Below are positions 45,856 to 53,067 of a stretch of 53,922 nt of DNA, one piece after another. The notes beneath the pieces are model-generated. The model searched no databases. It worked only from the letters and a program-made list of their open reading frames with translations, and was not told the DNA's origin. The translations under genes were made by a program, and so were the position numbers. Position 1 is the first letter of the stretch; each line of letters starts with the position of its first letter. The stretch covers positions 1-53,922 of the forward strand of contig JANXAM010000015.1 of assembly GCA_025062155.1 (NCBI GenBank), read 5' to 3'. The DNA is from Gloeomargarita sp. SKYB120 (GTDB lineage: Bacteria > Cyanobacteriota > Cyanobacteriia > Gloeomargaritales > Gloeomargaritaceae).

Positions 45856-46336
45856 GTCGTGTGCTGATGTAACTGATGACTTCGTCGGGGGTTTGCGCTA
45901 GGTGAACCTGCGGTGAAAGGTGCTGGAAAAAGGTTTGCGCCACTAGGGGCATCTCCAGCAGAATCACCGGTTTGCCGAACTTGATGGCCAAAGCCAGCTC
46001 GGAGGTCGTACCGGCTCCCCATCCACAACCCACCACCACTTGGCTTGCTAGCACGTTAATCACGTTGCGGGCCTGCCCCAATCCCGTCGGGATCACAATG
46101 TCCAACTCGGGAACGGCTGCTGCAGGCGTCGCTTCCGGCAGGATACCGATGGTAAGTCCGCCCGCTTGGTGTGCGCCCACCGTTGCTGCCCGCATGACAC
46201 CGACGTTGCGACCGCCAGTCAACAACACCCAACCAGCGCGGGCAATTTTTTCCCCTAATACTCTGGCAACGCGGCAAATGTCGGGGCTGGCTCCTTCTCC
46301 TGGCCCCATGACGCCCACAATGACCCTACGGCTCAA
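45830..46336 (-). CDS. LOG/TIGR00725-type nucleotide-binding protein
   Basis: A 168-residue SLOG-superfamily protein. VIVGVMGPGE, AGWVLLTGGRNVGVMRAATVGAHQAGGLTIGILP and ASQVVVGCGWGAGTTSELALAIKFGKPVILL fit the TIGR00725 family related to cytokinin-activating LOG phosphoribohydrolases. The PGGxGTxxE motif is changed to WGAGTTSE, so LOG activity is uncertain. It starts at a TTG overlapping the end of the DUF1825 gene by 11 bp, so translation is probably coupled. Confidence 0.8.
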   Translation of the reverse strand: MSRRVIVGVMGPGEGASPDICRVARVLGEKIARAGWVLLTGGRNVGVMRAATVGAHQAGGLTIGILPEATPAAAVPELDIVIPTGLGQARNVINVLASQVVVGCGWGAGTTSELALAIKFGKPVILLEMPLVAQTFFQHLSPQVHLAQTPDEVISYISTRLTTDSQSG

Positions 46337-46643
46337 TTTCCCGCTTCATCCGTTCCAGCGCTTGCTTCATCTGGTCAAACATCTGCTGGGGCGTCAGGCC
46401 AAACCGCTCCAGAAAGGTCTCCAACTGCTTATAGGTCAGCTTGGCCATGAAGTCGTCCGACAGCTCCACTCGCTTCATAAAAATCCGGTACCGCTCCAGC
46501 AGGTTTTCCATCTGCTCGATGTACAGCCGCTTGCCCTCCCGGTCAAACTTGCCATACTGACTGCCCAACTGCAACAGGTTTTGATAGTCCTGGAAAATCT
46601 GGCGAGCCTCCGACTGCACAATCTCCGAGTCAAAAAAACTCAT
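46326..46643 (-). CDS. DUF1825 family protein
   Basis: A 105-residue cyanobacterial protein: FFDSEIVQSEARQIFQDYQNLLQLGSQYGKFDREGK and LLERYRIFMKRVELSDDFMAKLT are typical of DUF1825. It is helical and soluble with unknown function. The ATG at 46643 (MSFFDSE) is preferred over one 9 bp upstream. First gene of a pair with the LOG-type gene; divergent from the small gene at 46860. Confidence 0.87.
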   Translation of the reverse strand: MSFFDSEIVQSEARQIFQDYQNLLQLGSQYGKFDREGKRLYIEQMENLLERYRIFMKRVELSDDFMAKLTYKQLETFLERFGLTPQQMFDQMKQALERMKREIEP

Positions 46644-46775
46644 AGGCGCCAACCTGCTCTAACTCCGCTTTCTTTCACCTTAACGCCTAGCCAGCGCCCC
46701 CTGGAGTGGGGAAATCCGCCATCCCCGCCGTTTGTGACAGTTTTTTACGACCCCTGTGGACAAATCCCCTAAAAA

Positions 46776-46797
46776 TTCTGTATCATTGGATACAGAA
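46776..46797. promoter_or_regulatory. Perfect 22-bp palindrome, candidate operator
   Basis: Arms TTCTGTATC and GATACAGAA (9 bp, perfect) flank ATTG. It lies 63 bp upstream of the small gene at 46860 and 133 bp from the divergent DUF1825 start, in a promoter position. The binding protein is unknown. It does not match NtcA, LexA or Zur sites that I know. Confidence 0.55.
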
Positions 46798-46859
46798 AGG
46801 TAAGATAATTTCCTGCAGAGAGCAACGACCACATCACGTCAGGCGGAGGGACAGGAACG

Positions 46860-47057
46860 ATGGACATGCAACAACGGGCACGGCTACTGATGGTGCAACG
46901 GACGGCCCAGATCCGGAATCGGCAGCAAAGTCTGTTAGGCCGGACGGCGGCGGAAGCGGGAGTTCACCAACTGCCGGGTTACTTTGGCCATATCCAAGGA
47001 AAGGTGCAACCGACGTTTCGCATTGACTACGACCACGGGCCGAGCGCTCTGAGCTAG
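46860..47057 (+). CDS. Small conserved-looking protein, 65 aa
   Basis: A basic helical N-terminus (QRARLLMVQRTAQIRNRQQ) and an aromatic C-terminus (YFGHIQGKVQPTFRIDYDHG). No membrane segment. I think similar small proteins occur in other cyanobacteria but cannot name the family. It has its own promoter region with a 22-bp palindrome upstream and a strong terminator just after, so it is a monocistronic unit. GGAGGGACAGGAACG precedes the ATG. Confidence 0.6.
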   Translation: MDMQQRARLLMVQRTAQIRNRQQSLLGRTAAEAGVHQLPGYFGHIQGKVQPTFRIDYDHGPSALS

Positions 47058-47083
47058 GTCGAGTCTTCAGATTAGGGCAGCGA

Positions 47084-47111
47084 GGGGTAGTCTGACTACC
47101 CCCTATTTTTG
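47084..47111 (+). terminator. Rho-independent terminator
   Basis: GGGGTAGT-CTG-ACTACCCC forms an 8-bp perfect stem with a 3-nt loop, followed by CTATTTTTG. It lies 27 bp after the stop of the 65-aa gene and before tRNA-Lys. Confidence 0.88.
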
Positions 47112-47162
47112 TTGGTTTCCTAAGGAAAAATTGAAATTATGTTAAACTGGAGCACTGGACGC

Positions 47163-47234
47163 GGGTCGGTAGCTCAGCGGTAGAGCACTCGGCTTTTAAC
47201 CGATTGGCCCTGGGTTCGATCCCCAGCCGACCCA
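47163..47234 (+). tRNA. tRNA-Lys (anticodon TTT)
   Basis: A 72-nt cloverleaf: acceptor GGGTCGG/CCGACCC, D stem GCTC/GAGC, anticodon loop CTTTTAA with TTT at 47195-47197, T arm CTGGG-TTCGATC-CCCAG, discriminator A. The 3' CCA is not encoded. One anticodon-stem pair is imperfect (CTCGG/CCGAT). Confidence 0.93.
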
Positions 47235-47298
47235 TGGAGAAAGCTACAGCCGTTTTGGGTAGCGCTAAGATACGGGTGAAACCATTTGGGCACAGCGT

Positions 47299-48459
47299 AT
47301 GGCTTGGGACGGAAACTATATCAAGTGCCCGCAATGTAGTTATGACCGGAATCCTATCGGTGCGTCCAGGTGTGAAATTTGTGGTTATCGGCTGAAAAAG
47401 CGTTTTCCGATTGTTCCTGTCATAGCGACGATAGTGGGTGCTGTCGTCCTAGGCGCAGGGGGATTTTGGGTCTTGACCCAGGTGGCCCGGCAAACGTCAG
47501 GGACGGCTGCCACGCCCGCAGCGGGTCCAAGCGTCACACCAACACCGGTGGCTGTAACCCCTGTTGCGCCGGCGGGTCAGTCGTCTGGCATCACCATCGT
47601 CTCCCGCTTGGCGGATGTACCGGATGTGCCGGCGGGGACGTTCAATTACGGGGGTTCCACCACGTTTGCGCCCCTGCGGGCCGACTGGATTAACCAGCGC
47701 ATTTACCAGGCCCATCCCCAGTTCCGGCTGCGCTACGTAGAACCGCCGGGGGGGAAACCCGGCTCCGGTGCTGGGATTCAGATGTTGCTCGAGGGTCAGC
47801 TCTCCATCGCCCAGTCGTCGCGACCCCTCAAGGATGAAGAATTTCGCCGGGCGCAGCTCCGGGGGTTTCGGCTCGAGCAGGTGGCCATCGCTTTTGACGC
47901 GCTGGCGATTTATGTGCATCCCCAGGTGAGAGCAGCCTTGCCAGGGCTGACGGTCGCCCAGGTGCGGGAGATTTTCACAGGCCGAGTAACGAATTGGCGA
48001 CAGGTAGGCGGCCCAAATTTGCCGGTGGTGCCCTTTAGCCGCAATCTGCAAGCAGGGGGAACGGTGGACTTTTTCAAAGAGACGGTGCTGCTGGGGGATT
48101 CGCTGGGGCCAAATGTGCGAGAAATCCGCGATACCACCCATTCGTTGCGTCAGGTGGGTAAGACGCCGGGCGGGGTCGGGTACGCCACGGTTTCGGAGGT
48201 GGTGCGTCAGGAAATGGTGCGCATTGTGCCGATTGCCAAAGGGCCAGGAGCGCCTTACGTAGCGCCAGACCTCAACGGTCAGCAGGTGAATTTGGATGTC
48301 ATTACCAACGGCGCTTACCCGATCACCCGGCGGTTATTTATCATCATCAAGCGGGATGGGACGTTAGACGAAAAAGCCAGTGTGGCCTATGCCAATTTGT
48401 TTCTCAGTGATGAGGGACAACAGTTGGTGAAGGAAGCGGGTTTTGCGCCTCTACGTTAG
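47299..48459 (+). CDS. Zinc-ribbon, membrane-anchored PstS-like binding protein (copy 1)
   Basis: A 386-residue protein. A zinc ribbon at the N-terminus uses CPQC (10, 13) and CEIC (25, 28), a single span follows (36-58), then a Pro/Thr linker and a phosphate-binding-type periplasmic domain from about 110 (TFNYGGSTTFAPLR, QSSRPLKDEEF, VREIFTGRVTNWRQVGGP, VVPFSRNLQAGGT, FLSDEGQQLVKEAGF). The ribbon would face the cytoplasm and the binding domain the periplasm. A close copy follows. Substrate may be phosphate; there are no pst genes nearby. Confidence 0.8.
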   Translation: MAWDGNYIKCPQCSYDRNPIGASRCEICGYRLKKRFPIVPVIATIVGAVVLGAGGFWVLTQVARQTSGTAATPAAGPSVTPTPVAVTPVAPAGQSSGITIVSRLADVPDVPAGTFNYGGSTTFAPLRADWINQRIYQAHPQFRLRYVEPPGGKPGSGAGIQMLLEGQLSIAQSSRPLKDEEFRRAQLRGFRLEQVAIAFDALAIYVHPQVRAALPGLTVAQVREIFTGRVTNWRQVGGPNLPVVPFSRNLQAGGTVDFFKETVLLGDSLGPNVREIRDTTHSLRQVGKTPGGVGYATVSEVVRQEMVRIVPIAKGPGAPYVAPDLNGQQVNLDVITNGAYPITRRLFIIIKRDGTLDEKASVAYANLFLSDEGQQLVKEAGFAPLR

Positions 48460-48517
48460 GTAGCAAACTTTAGCAGGATGCGGCTAAGATACGAGTGGAA
48501 CTGTTCGGGTGCTGGAG

Positions 48518-49702
48518 ATGACCCAGGACTACAGTTACGACAAGTGCCCCCAGTGCGGCTACGACCGGAATCCCCTTGGCGCCCGCAAGTGTGAGATTTG
48601 TGGCTATTCCCTGAAGAAAGGGTTGCCAGTGGTGCCGGTTCTGATGACATTGGCGGGAGTTGCCGTGTTAGGGGGTGGAGGGTACTGGCTCGTGACTCAG
48701 TTGATGCGGCCAGCACCAGTGGTCACCTCGTCGCCGAACCCCAATGCGACGGTTGCGCCCGCGCGTCCTGACCCGAGCGGAAATCCCCCAGCACCGGTGG
48801 CTGTAACCCCTGTTGCGCCGGCGGGTCAGTCGCCTGGCATCACCATCGTCTCCCGCTTGGCGGATGTACCGGATGTGCCAGCAGGGACGTTCAATTACGG
48901 GGGTTCCACCACGTTTGCGCCCTTGCGGTCGGAGCGGATCAACCAGGCAATCTATCAGGCCCATCCTCAGTTCCGGTTGCGCTATGTGGAACCGCCAGGG
49001 GGGAAACCCGGTTCCGGTGCCGGGATTGAAATGCTCATTAATGGTCAACTAGCAATTGCCCAGTCGTCGCGACCCCTGAAGGATGAGGAATTTCAACGCG
49101 CCCAGACACGGGGGTTCCGCCTCGAGCAAGTCCCCATCGCGAACGACGCGATTGCCATCTACGTGAATCCCCAGGTCAAAATCCCTGGCTTAACCGTGGC
49201 GCAGGTGCGGGAGATTTTCACAGGCCGAGTAACGAATTGGCGGCAGGTGGGCGGCCCCGATTTGCCGGTGGTGCCCTTTAGCCGCAATCTGCAAGCCGGG
49301 GGAACGGTGGACTTTTTCAAAGAAGCGGTGCTGCTTAATAACCCCCTAGGGCCGAACGTCCGCGAACCCCGTGATACAACAGATTCCCTACGCAAGGTTG
49401 GGGCAACGCCGGGAGGAGTTGGTTACGCGACGGTTTCCGAGGTGGTGCGCCAGGAGATGGTGCGCATTGTGCCGATTGCCAAGGAGGCGGGCGCTCCCTA
49501 CGTTGCACCTGACATCAACGGTCGGGAGGTCAATTTGGAAGTACTCACCAACGGCACCTATCCCATTACCCGTCGTCTTTTTCTCATCATCAAGCGCGAT
49601 GGAACGATTGATGAAAAAGCCAGCGTCGCCTACGCCAATTTCTTTCTCAGCGATGAGGGCCAACGCCTGATTAAAGAAGCGGGTTTTGCGCCGTTGCGGT
49701 GA
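48518..49702 (+). CDS. Zinc-ribbon, membrane-anchored PstS-like binding protein (copy 2)
   Basis: A 394-residue tandem duplicate of the preceding gene with the same order: zinc ribbon (Cys10, 13, 25, 28), one span (35-58), linker and PstS-like domain. ATG 48518 gives cysteine positions identical to copy 1. The domains are very similar even in DNA (TCCCGCTTGGCGGATGTACC shared). The binding loops differ: copy 2 has NDAIAIYVNPQVKIPG for FDALAIYVHPQVRAALPG. The leader also resembles that of copy 1, so the promoter was duplicated. Confidence 0.8.
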   Translation: MTQDYSYDKCPQCGYDRNPLGARKCEICGYSLKKGLPVVPVLMTLAGVAVLGGGGYWLVTQLMRPAPVVTSSPNPNATVAPARPDPSGNPPAPVAVTPVAPAGQSPGITIVSRLADVPDVPAGTFNYGGSTTFAPLRSERINQAIYQAHPQFRLRYVEPPGGKPGSGAGIEMLINGQLAIAQSSRPLKDEEFQRAQTRGFRLEQVPIANDAIAIYVNPQVKIPGLTVAQVREIFTGRVTNWRQVGGPDLPVVPFSRNLQAGGTVDFFKEAVLLNNPLGPNVREPRDTTDSLRKVGATPGGVGYATVSEVVRQEMVRIVPIAKEAGAPYVAPDINGREVNLEVLTNGTYPITRRLFLIIKRDGTIDEKASVAYANFFLSDEGQRLIKEAGFAPLR

Positions 49703-49747
49703 TGTTAATGTTAAATAAGCTAGGACGGGTTTTCCCCTTGGATTCTG

Positions 49748-50569
49748 GTGCAAATTTCTTTTCTATCAGCTTTACTCCCCGAAGTTGTTGAACTACCCCC
49801 ACCGTTGAAATGGGCTGGTGGTAAGCGCTGGTTAGTCCCCACGCTGAAATCCCTGTGGCAACCCTACTCGTCCTTCCGGCTAGTGGAACCCTTTGTGGGC
49901 GGCTTGGCGATTGCTTTGGGGTTGCGTCCCCAGCGGGCGCTACTAAATGACATCAATCCCCATCTCATCAACTTCTATCGCCAACTGCAAAACGGTTTAG
50001 TGATTGATTTGCCGATGGAAAATAACGCTGCCTGTTACTACAGACACCGGCAAAAATTTAACGAGTTGATTGCGAACCACCAGGCTAATACTCCCCTGGC
50101 AGCCGCCCTTTTTTACTATCTCAACCGGACCGGATACAATGGCCTTTGTCGCTTCAACCGCCAGGGTCAGTTTAATGTGCCGTTTGGTCGTTATCGCGTG
50201 ATCCATTACCGCAGCAATTTTCTGGAATACCAGCCCTTGCTCCAGCGCTGGGAATTCCGTTGTGGTGATTTTGGTGATTTGGAGTTGGAACCTACCGATT
50301 TTATCTACGCTGACCCTCCCTACGATGTGGAGTTCACCAGTTATAGCCAGGAGGACTTTGGTTGGAAGGACCAGGTGCGCCTGGCCCACTGGTTAGCTCA
50401 GCATCCGGGTCCAGTTGTAGCCTCGAATCAAGCGACCGATAGAATAATCCGCCTGTACCGTGATTTGGGGTTTTACGTGCAGGTGGTGGAAGCTCCACGC
50501 ATGATTGCCTGCAATGGCGACCGGTCGCCGGCAAGAGAGATACTGGCAATGAAGTTGGCTCGTGAATAG
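49748..50569 (+). CDS. dam: DNA adenine methylase (Dam/DpnM type)
   Basis: A 273-residue N6-adenine methyltransferase of the D12 class. The SAM motif is KWAGGKR (21-27) followed by FVEPFVGG-like LVEPFVGGLAI; LLNDINPHLINFYR and the catalytic DPPY (189-192) with YNGLCRFNRQGQFNVPFG are typical. Dam relatives methylate GATC. A GTG start at 49748 is used. No restriction endonuclease gene is adjacent, so it is probably an orphan methylase. Fold-back repeats begin 104 bp downstream. Confidence 0.9.
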   Translation: MQISFLSALLPEVVELPPPLKWAGGKRWLVPTLKSLWQPYSSFRLVEPFVGGLAIALGLRPQRALLNDINPHLINFYRQLQNGLVIDLPMENNAACYYRHRQKFNELIANHQANTPLAAALFYYLNRTGYNGLCRFNRQGQFNVPFGRYRVIHYRSNFLEYQPLLQRWEFRCGDFGDLELEPTDFIYADPPYDVEFTSYSQEDFGWKDQVRLAHWLAQHPGPVVASNQATDRIIRLYRDLGFYVQVVEAPRMIACNGDRSPAREILAMKLARE

Positions 50570-50673
50570 AGGATGAGAAGCGGTCAAGTGTTTCAATCCC
50601 TGATTATCCCTGTCCTGCAACAGAATGGTTATTCATTCACGCCTCAATATGCTCTCAGTCCTGGCCTTGCTGG

Positions 50674-50776
50674 TATAGCTAAGCACACAATGTTCGGCAT
50701 GAGCAGCAACTGGAAACCTTGACGCTTTTGCCTTGCCTGCTGCTCAAGTACGCCAACTTAAATGTTGTCTGCTATA
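50674..50776 (+). repeat. 103-bp fold-back element, type A, copy A1
   Basis: Ends TATAGC/GCTATA; internal arms GAGCAGC/GCTGCTC. Exactly 103 bp. Its right two-thirds are nearly identical to copy A3 in the nanE end. First of three consecutive elements after the dam gene. Confidence 0.85.
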
Positions 50777-50793
50777 TACCTGTTTCACTAAAA

Positions 50794-50896
50794 TATAGCT
50801 GAGCAGCTTCGGTTTGTCAGGGCGATGGCAGGAAACCCCAAGGTGGAGCTGCGCCCTGCGACCCAAGAGCTGACAACCATAGATGGCCCAGCTATA
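50794..50896 (+). repeat. 103-bp fold-back element, type B, copy B1
   Basis: Ends TATAGCTG/AGCTATA and internal TTGTCAG/CTGACAA arms, so most of the element can fold into a long hairpin. Exactly 103 bp; same family as B2 at 29911-30013. Confidence 0.85.
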
Positions 50897-50943
50897 GCAG
50901 CAGATGTCTGGAACAGCCCAAGAAAAGGCACCATTTGAAGTTA

Positions 50944-51046
50944 TATAGCTAAGCACACAATGCTTGACATAGGCGGCAACCGGAACCCTACATGTTTCGC
51001 TGTTGGTTGCTTCCCAGGCGCAACAACCTAAATGTTTCCTGCTATA
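50944..51046 (+). repeat. 103-bp fold-back element, type A, copy A2
   Basis: Starts TATAGCTAAGCACACAATG like A1 but its middle has diverged. Exactly 103 bp, ends GCTATA. It supplies the first codons of the small frame at 51032. Confidence 0.8.
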
Positions 51047-51238
51047 AAGCTTATTCATGCCATTCAAAATTTCGGGTTTCCCTACGCCTATCTCATTCTG
51101 GGTGGCCCAGGTTGGAACAGCAATATTCAATCTTTCTACCTGGGGGGAAACCTCAGTACTTACATTCCTCAGGCTCACCGCGTTCGACTAATGGATATAG
51201 GAAATTTTATTGCCTTAGCTAACAGTCGGAAACTGTAA
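51032..51238 (+). CDS. Doubtful small frame or gene remnant
   Basis: A 68-residue frame whose ATG and first five codons come from the end of repeat A2. The rest (IQNFGFPYAYLILGGPGWN...) looks protein-like but matches nothing I know. Most likely the 3' remnant of a gene cut by the repeat. Confidence 0.3.
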   Translation: MFPAIKLIHAIQNFGFPYAYLILGGPGWNSNIQSFYLGGNLSTYIPQAHRVRLMDIGNFIALANSRKL

Positions 51239-51295
51239 ATTTACGCGCCAGTAACGTTCTCATTTGGGAAATTTTTGACTCTGCCACGCCGCCCA

Positions 51296-51364
51296 TATAG
51301 CCAAGCGACTTTAGTTTGTCAGAGTGAAAACCAGGGTTGGAGCTTCGCCCTGCAACTCGCTATA
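51296..51364 (+). repeat. Short (69-bp) type-B fold-back element
   Basis: TATAGCC...GCTATA with the type-B landmarks TTTAGTTTGTCAGAG and GGAGCTTCGCCCTGC but lacking the last third. Lies 5 bp beyond the stop of the membrane-protein gene on the minus strand. Confidence 0.7.
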
Positions 51365-51368
51365 TCCT

Positions 51369-51677
51369 TCAGCGGCTTTGGACTCCAGCTTCCCACCACC
51401 AGGCCACACCTGCTACCAGCACGTTCACAACCGGTAGGAGCGAAGAGTAAAACGCCCACCGTTGCCAGCGCCGCCAAAAACATAGCCAGCTTACGATGAC
51501 AGCCGACCCTAACGTCCCTGGTAAGGTCCACACGGCCCCTACTAGTAACCGTTGGGCTGCTGTGCGCGCCTCGGTCCATCCTAGCATCCCCCTTGCAAAG
51601 GCTGGCAACACAACCGCTATCAACATACTTGCCCAGACCACCGTCATCAGAATCAGGTACAGCCGCAACAACTTCAT
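51369..51677 (-). CDS. Hypothetical membrane protein, 102 aa
   Basis: Three hydrophobic segments (about 4-28, 45-62 and 74-93: LLRLYLILMTVVWASMLIAVV, TLPGTLGSAVIVSWLCFW, FYSSLLPVVNVLVAGVAW) separated by short basic loops. I recognise no family. ATG 51677 (MKLLRLYLI) is chosen over the longer frame from 51704. Its TGA is followed within 5 bp by a repeat element, so the C-terminus may have been altered. Confidence 0.55.
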   Translation of the reverse strand: MKLLRLYLILMTVVWASMLIAVVLPAFARGMLGWTEARTAAQRLLVGAVWTLPGTLGSAVIVSWLCFWRRWQRWAFYSSLLPVVNVLVAGVAWWWEAGVQSR

Positions 51678-51779
51678 AAAAAATTCGACATAGCCCACTC
51701 CCAAGATTTATCAAACCACACTATCTCAAGCGTCGGGAATCCCTTAGGGTAACCGAAGCTGCAAGATTCAACCTGCGCC

Positions 51780-51866
51780 GATAGCTAAGCTACCTCAGTT
51801 TGTCGAAGAGATCATTGGAAAATCAAGAACGGGCTTGCGTTCCAAAGGACCATGAGCATGAACAAC
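51780..51866 (+). repeat. Diverged type-B fold-back element
   Basis: GATAGCTAAGCTACCTCAGTTTGTC matches the start of type-B copies; the far end CTTAGCGAT is a mutated version of the terminal repeat and runs into the stop of the gene at 51867. Boundaries approximate. Confidence 0.5.
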
Positions 51867-52283
51867 TTAGCGATAAATGACCTTTTCTGCTACCTTCCAA
51901 TAACGGGAAAATCGTTGCAAATCCATGTCGGGCGTGCATGGTACCAACACCGGCGCCGATAAAACTTCTACTTCTAACATTTGCGCCAATTCTCGGCAGC
52001 ACTGTTTGAAACGGGGACTAGGGCTGCTCGTCGTCACTACTTTTTGCGCTCCTTTTTCCTGGGCAAAGGCACAAATTTCGGCGACGACATGACCCCGGCG
52101 AATTTCCACCGGCAACTCCAGCAGGCATTCGTAAATAAAAACGATGCGCTTGCGGCTAATCCGCCACTCTCGCAGCAATTCGTCATCCCAAACCCACACT
52201 GCTGGCGCATTGGGGTAAGCCGCCAGAGCGGGATTGGTAGGACTCAAGCTATCGCCGTGTACCCAGACGATGGGGGTCGGCAT
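51867..52283 (-). CDS. Photolyase/cryptochrome N-terminal (antenna) domain-like protein
   Basis: A 138-residue alpha/beta protein resembling the antenna-binding domain of DNA photolyases: PIVWVHGDSLSPTNPAL, AVWVWDDELLREWRISRKRIVFIYECL and QKVVTTSSPSPRFKQCCRELA. It stands alone as a separate gene after, not before, its probable partner, the FAD domain encoded at 52249-53067, with a 35-bp overlap. ATG 52283 (MPTPIVWV) is preferred; 52313 is possible. The stop TAA lies at the edge of a decayed repeat, so the C-terminus could be altered. Confidence 0.6.
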   Translation of the reverse strand: MPTPIVWVHGDSLSPTNPALAAYPNAPAVWVWDDELLREWRISRKRIVFIYECLLELPVEIRRGHVVAEICAFAQEKGAQKVVTTSSPSPRFKQCCRELAQMLEVEVLSAPVLVPCTPDMDLQRFSRYWKVAEKVIYR

Positions 52284-53067
52284 GGGGAAACAGGCGCTGG
52301 GCGAGTTGTTCATAGCTCCCCCGAAAGGGACAAGTAGTGCGACCATCGTGGGGACAGGCCTCACACCAGCGACGGCGGCTGTAGCGGGCCAAATTCTCCT
52401 GATTGAAATAGTAGGGTTTGTGGCTAAACGTGCTGGCCACCCACTGCCACGACAAGTTATTGCTAGCTGGGTCCCCGTCGAGCAGATGCTCTAGAAACCA
52501 GCGCGCCCCCGCTTGCCACTTCACTCGCCGCCAATGCACCACGTAAGCCGCTAGCCACAGGCGCACATGATTGTGTAGGTAACCCGTGTCCTGGAGTTCG
52601 CGGCTGAAGCTGTCAATACACAGCAACCCCGTGCTGGCGTCAGGAATATCTCCAGGCAAGTCATCGGCGTAGTCCTCCGGCTGCCACCCGGTTTTGTAGG
52701 GTTCCCGGTCCTCCCAGATGCCGTCGCCCCATTGGTCGTACAGCGTTTGCCAGTACGCACGCCAGGCCAATTGCCGCACCAATGGTTCCGCCACCTTCCA
52801 AGAGTACCCTTGTTGCTGCAACCAGTCCCGCACTTCCACCAGAGTCAACACGCCGTGCCGGAGATAGGGCGACAGGCGGGTGACGGTTCCATCCAGATAA
52901 TTGCGGGTATCCCCGTAGGTCTCTGGTTGGATGGTCGCCAGTTGGGCCAACGCAGCCTGCCGCCCGCCGCGTATCGGACTCACTGGCCCTGTGGCTTCAG
53001 GAAATTCCTGGGCGATGTAAGCCACTAACGCTTCCCGCGTGGCAAAGTCCCGGCGCAGGGTGGTCAT
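52249..53067 (-). CDS. Photolyase/cryptochrome FAD-binding domain protein
   Basis: A 272-residue protein equal to the helical FAD domain of photolyases without the N-terminal antenna domain. Marks: YLDGTVTRLSPYLRHGVLTL, the aromatic QLAWRAYWQTLYDQWG, HNHVRLWLAAYVVHWRRVKW and NNLSWQWVASTFSHKPYYFNQENLARYS. The C-terminal WCEACPHDGRTTCPF has three cysteines like a small metal or Fe-S site and is not in classic photolyases. Its ATG overlaps the rnj stop (ATGA), so it is in the same transcript. Confidence 0.8.
   Translation of the reverse strand: MTTLRRDFATREALVAYIAQEFPEATGPVSPIRGGRQAALAQLATIQPETYGDTRNYLDGTVTRLSPYLRHGVLTLVEVRDWLQQQGYSWKVAEPLVRQLAWRAYWQTLYDQWGDGIWEDREPYKTGWQPEDYADDLPGDIPDASTGLLCIDSFSRELQDTGYLHNHVRLWLAAYVVHWRRVKWQAGARWFLEHLLDGDPASNNLSWQWVASTFSHKPYYFNQENLARYSRRRWCEACPHDGRTTCPFRGSYEQLAQRLFPHADPHRLGTRR

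Noticed and set aside
50590-50621. GTTTCAATCCCTGATTATCC... resembling a cyanobacterial CRISPR repeat (GTTTCAATCCCTGAT ... TGCAAC).
   Set aside because: Only one copy, with no spacers or second repeat; a solitary match could be chance or a relic.
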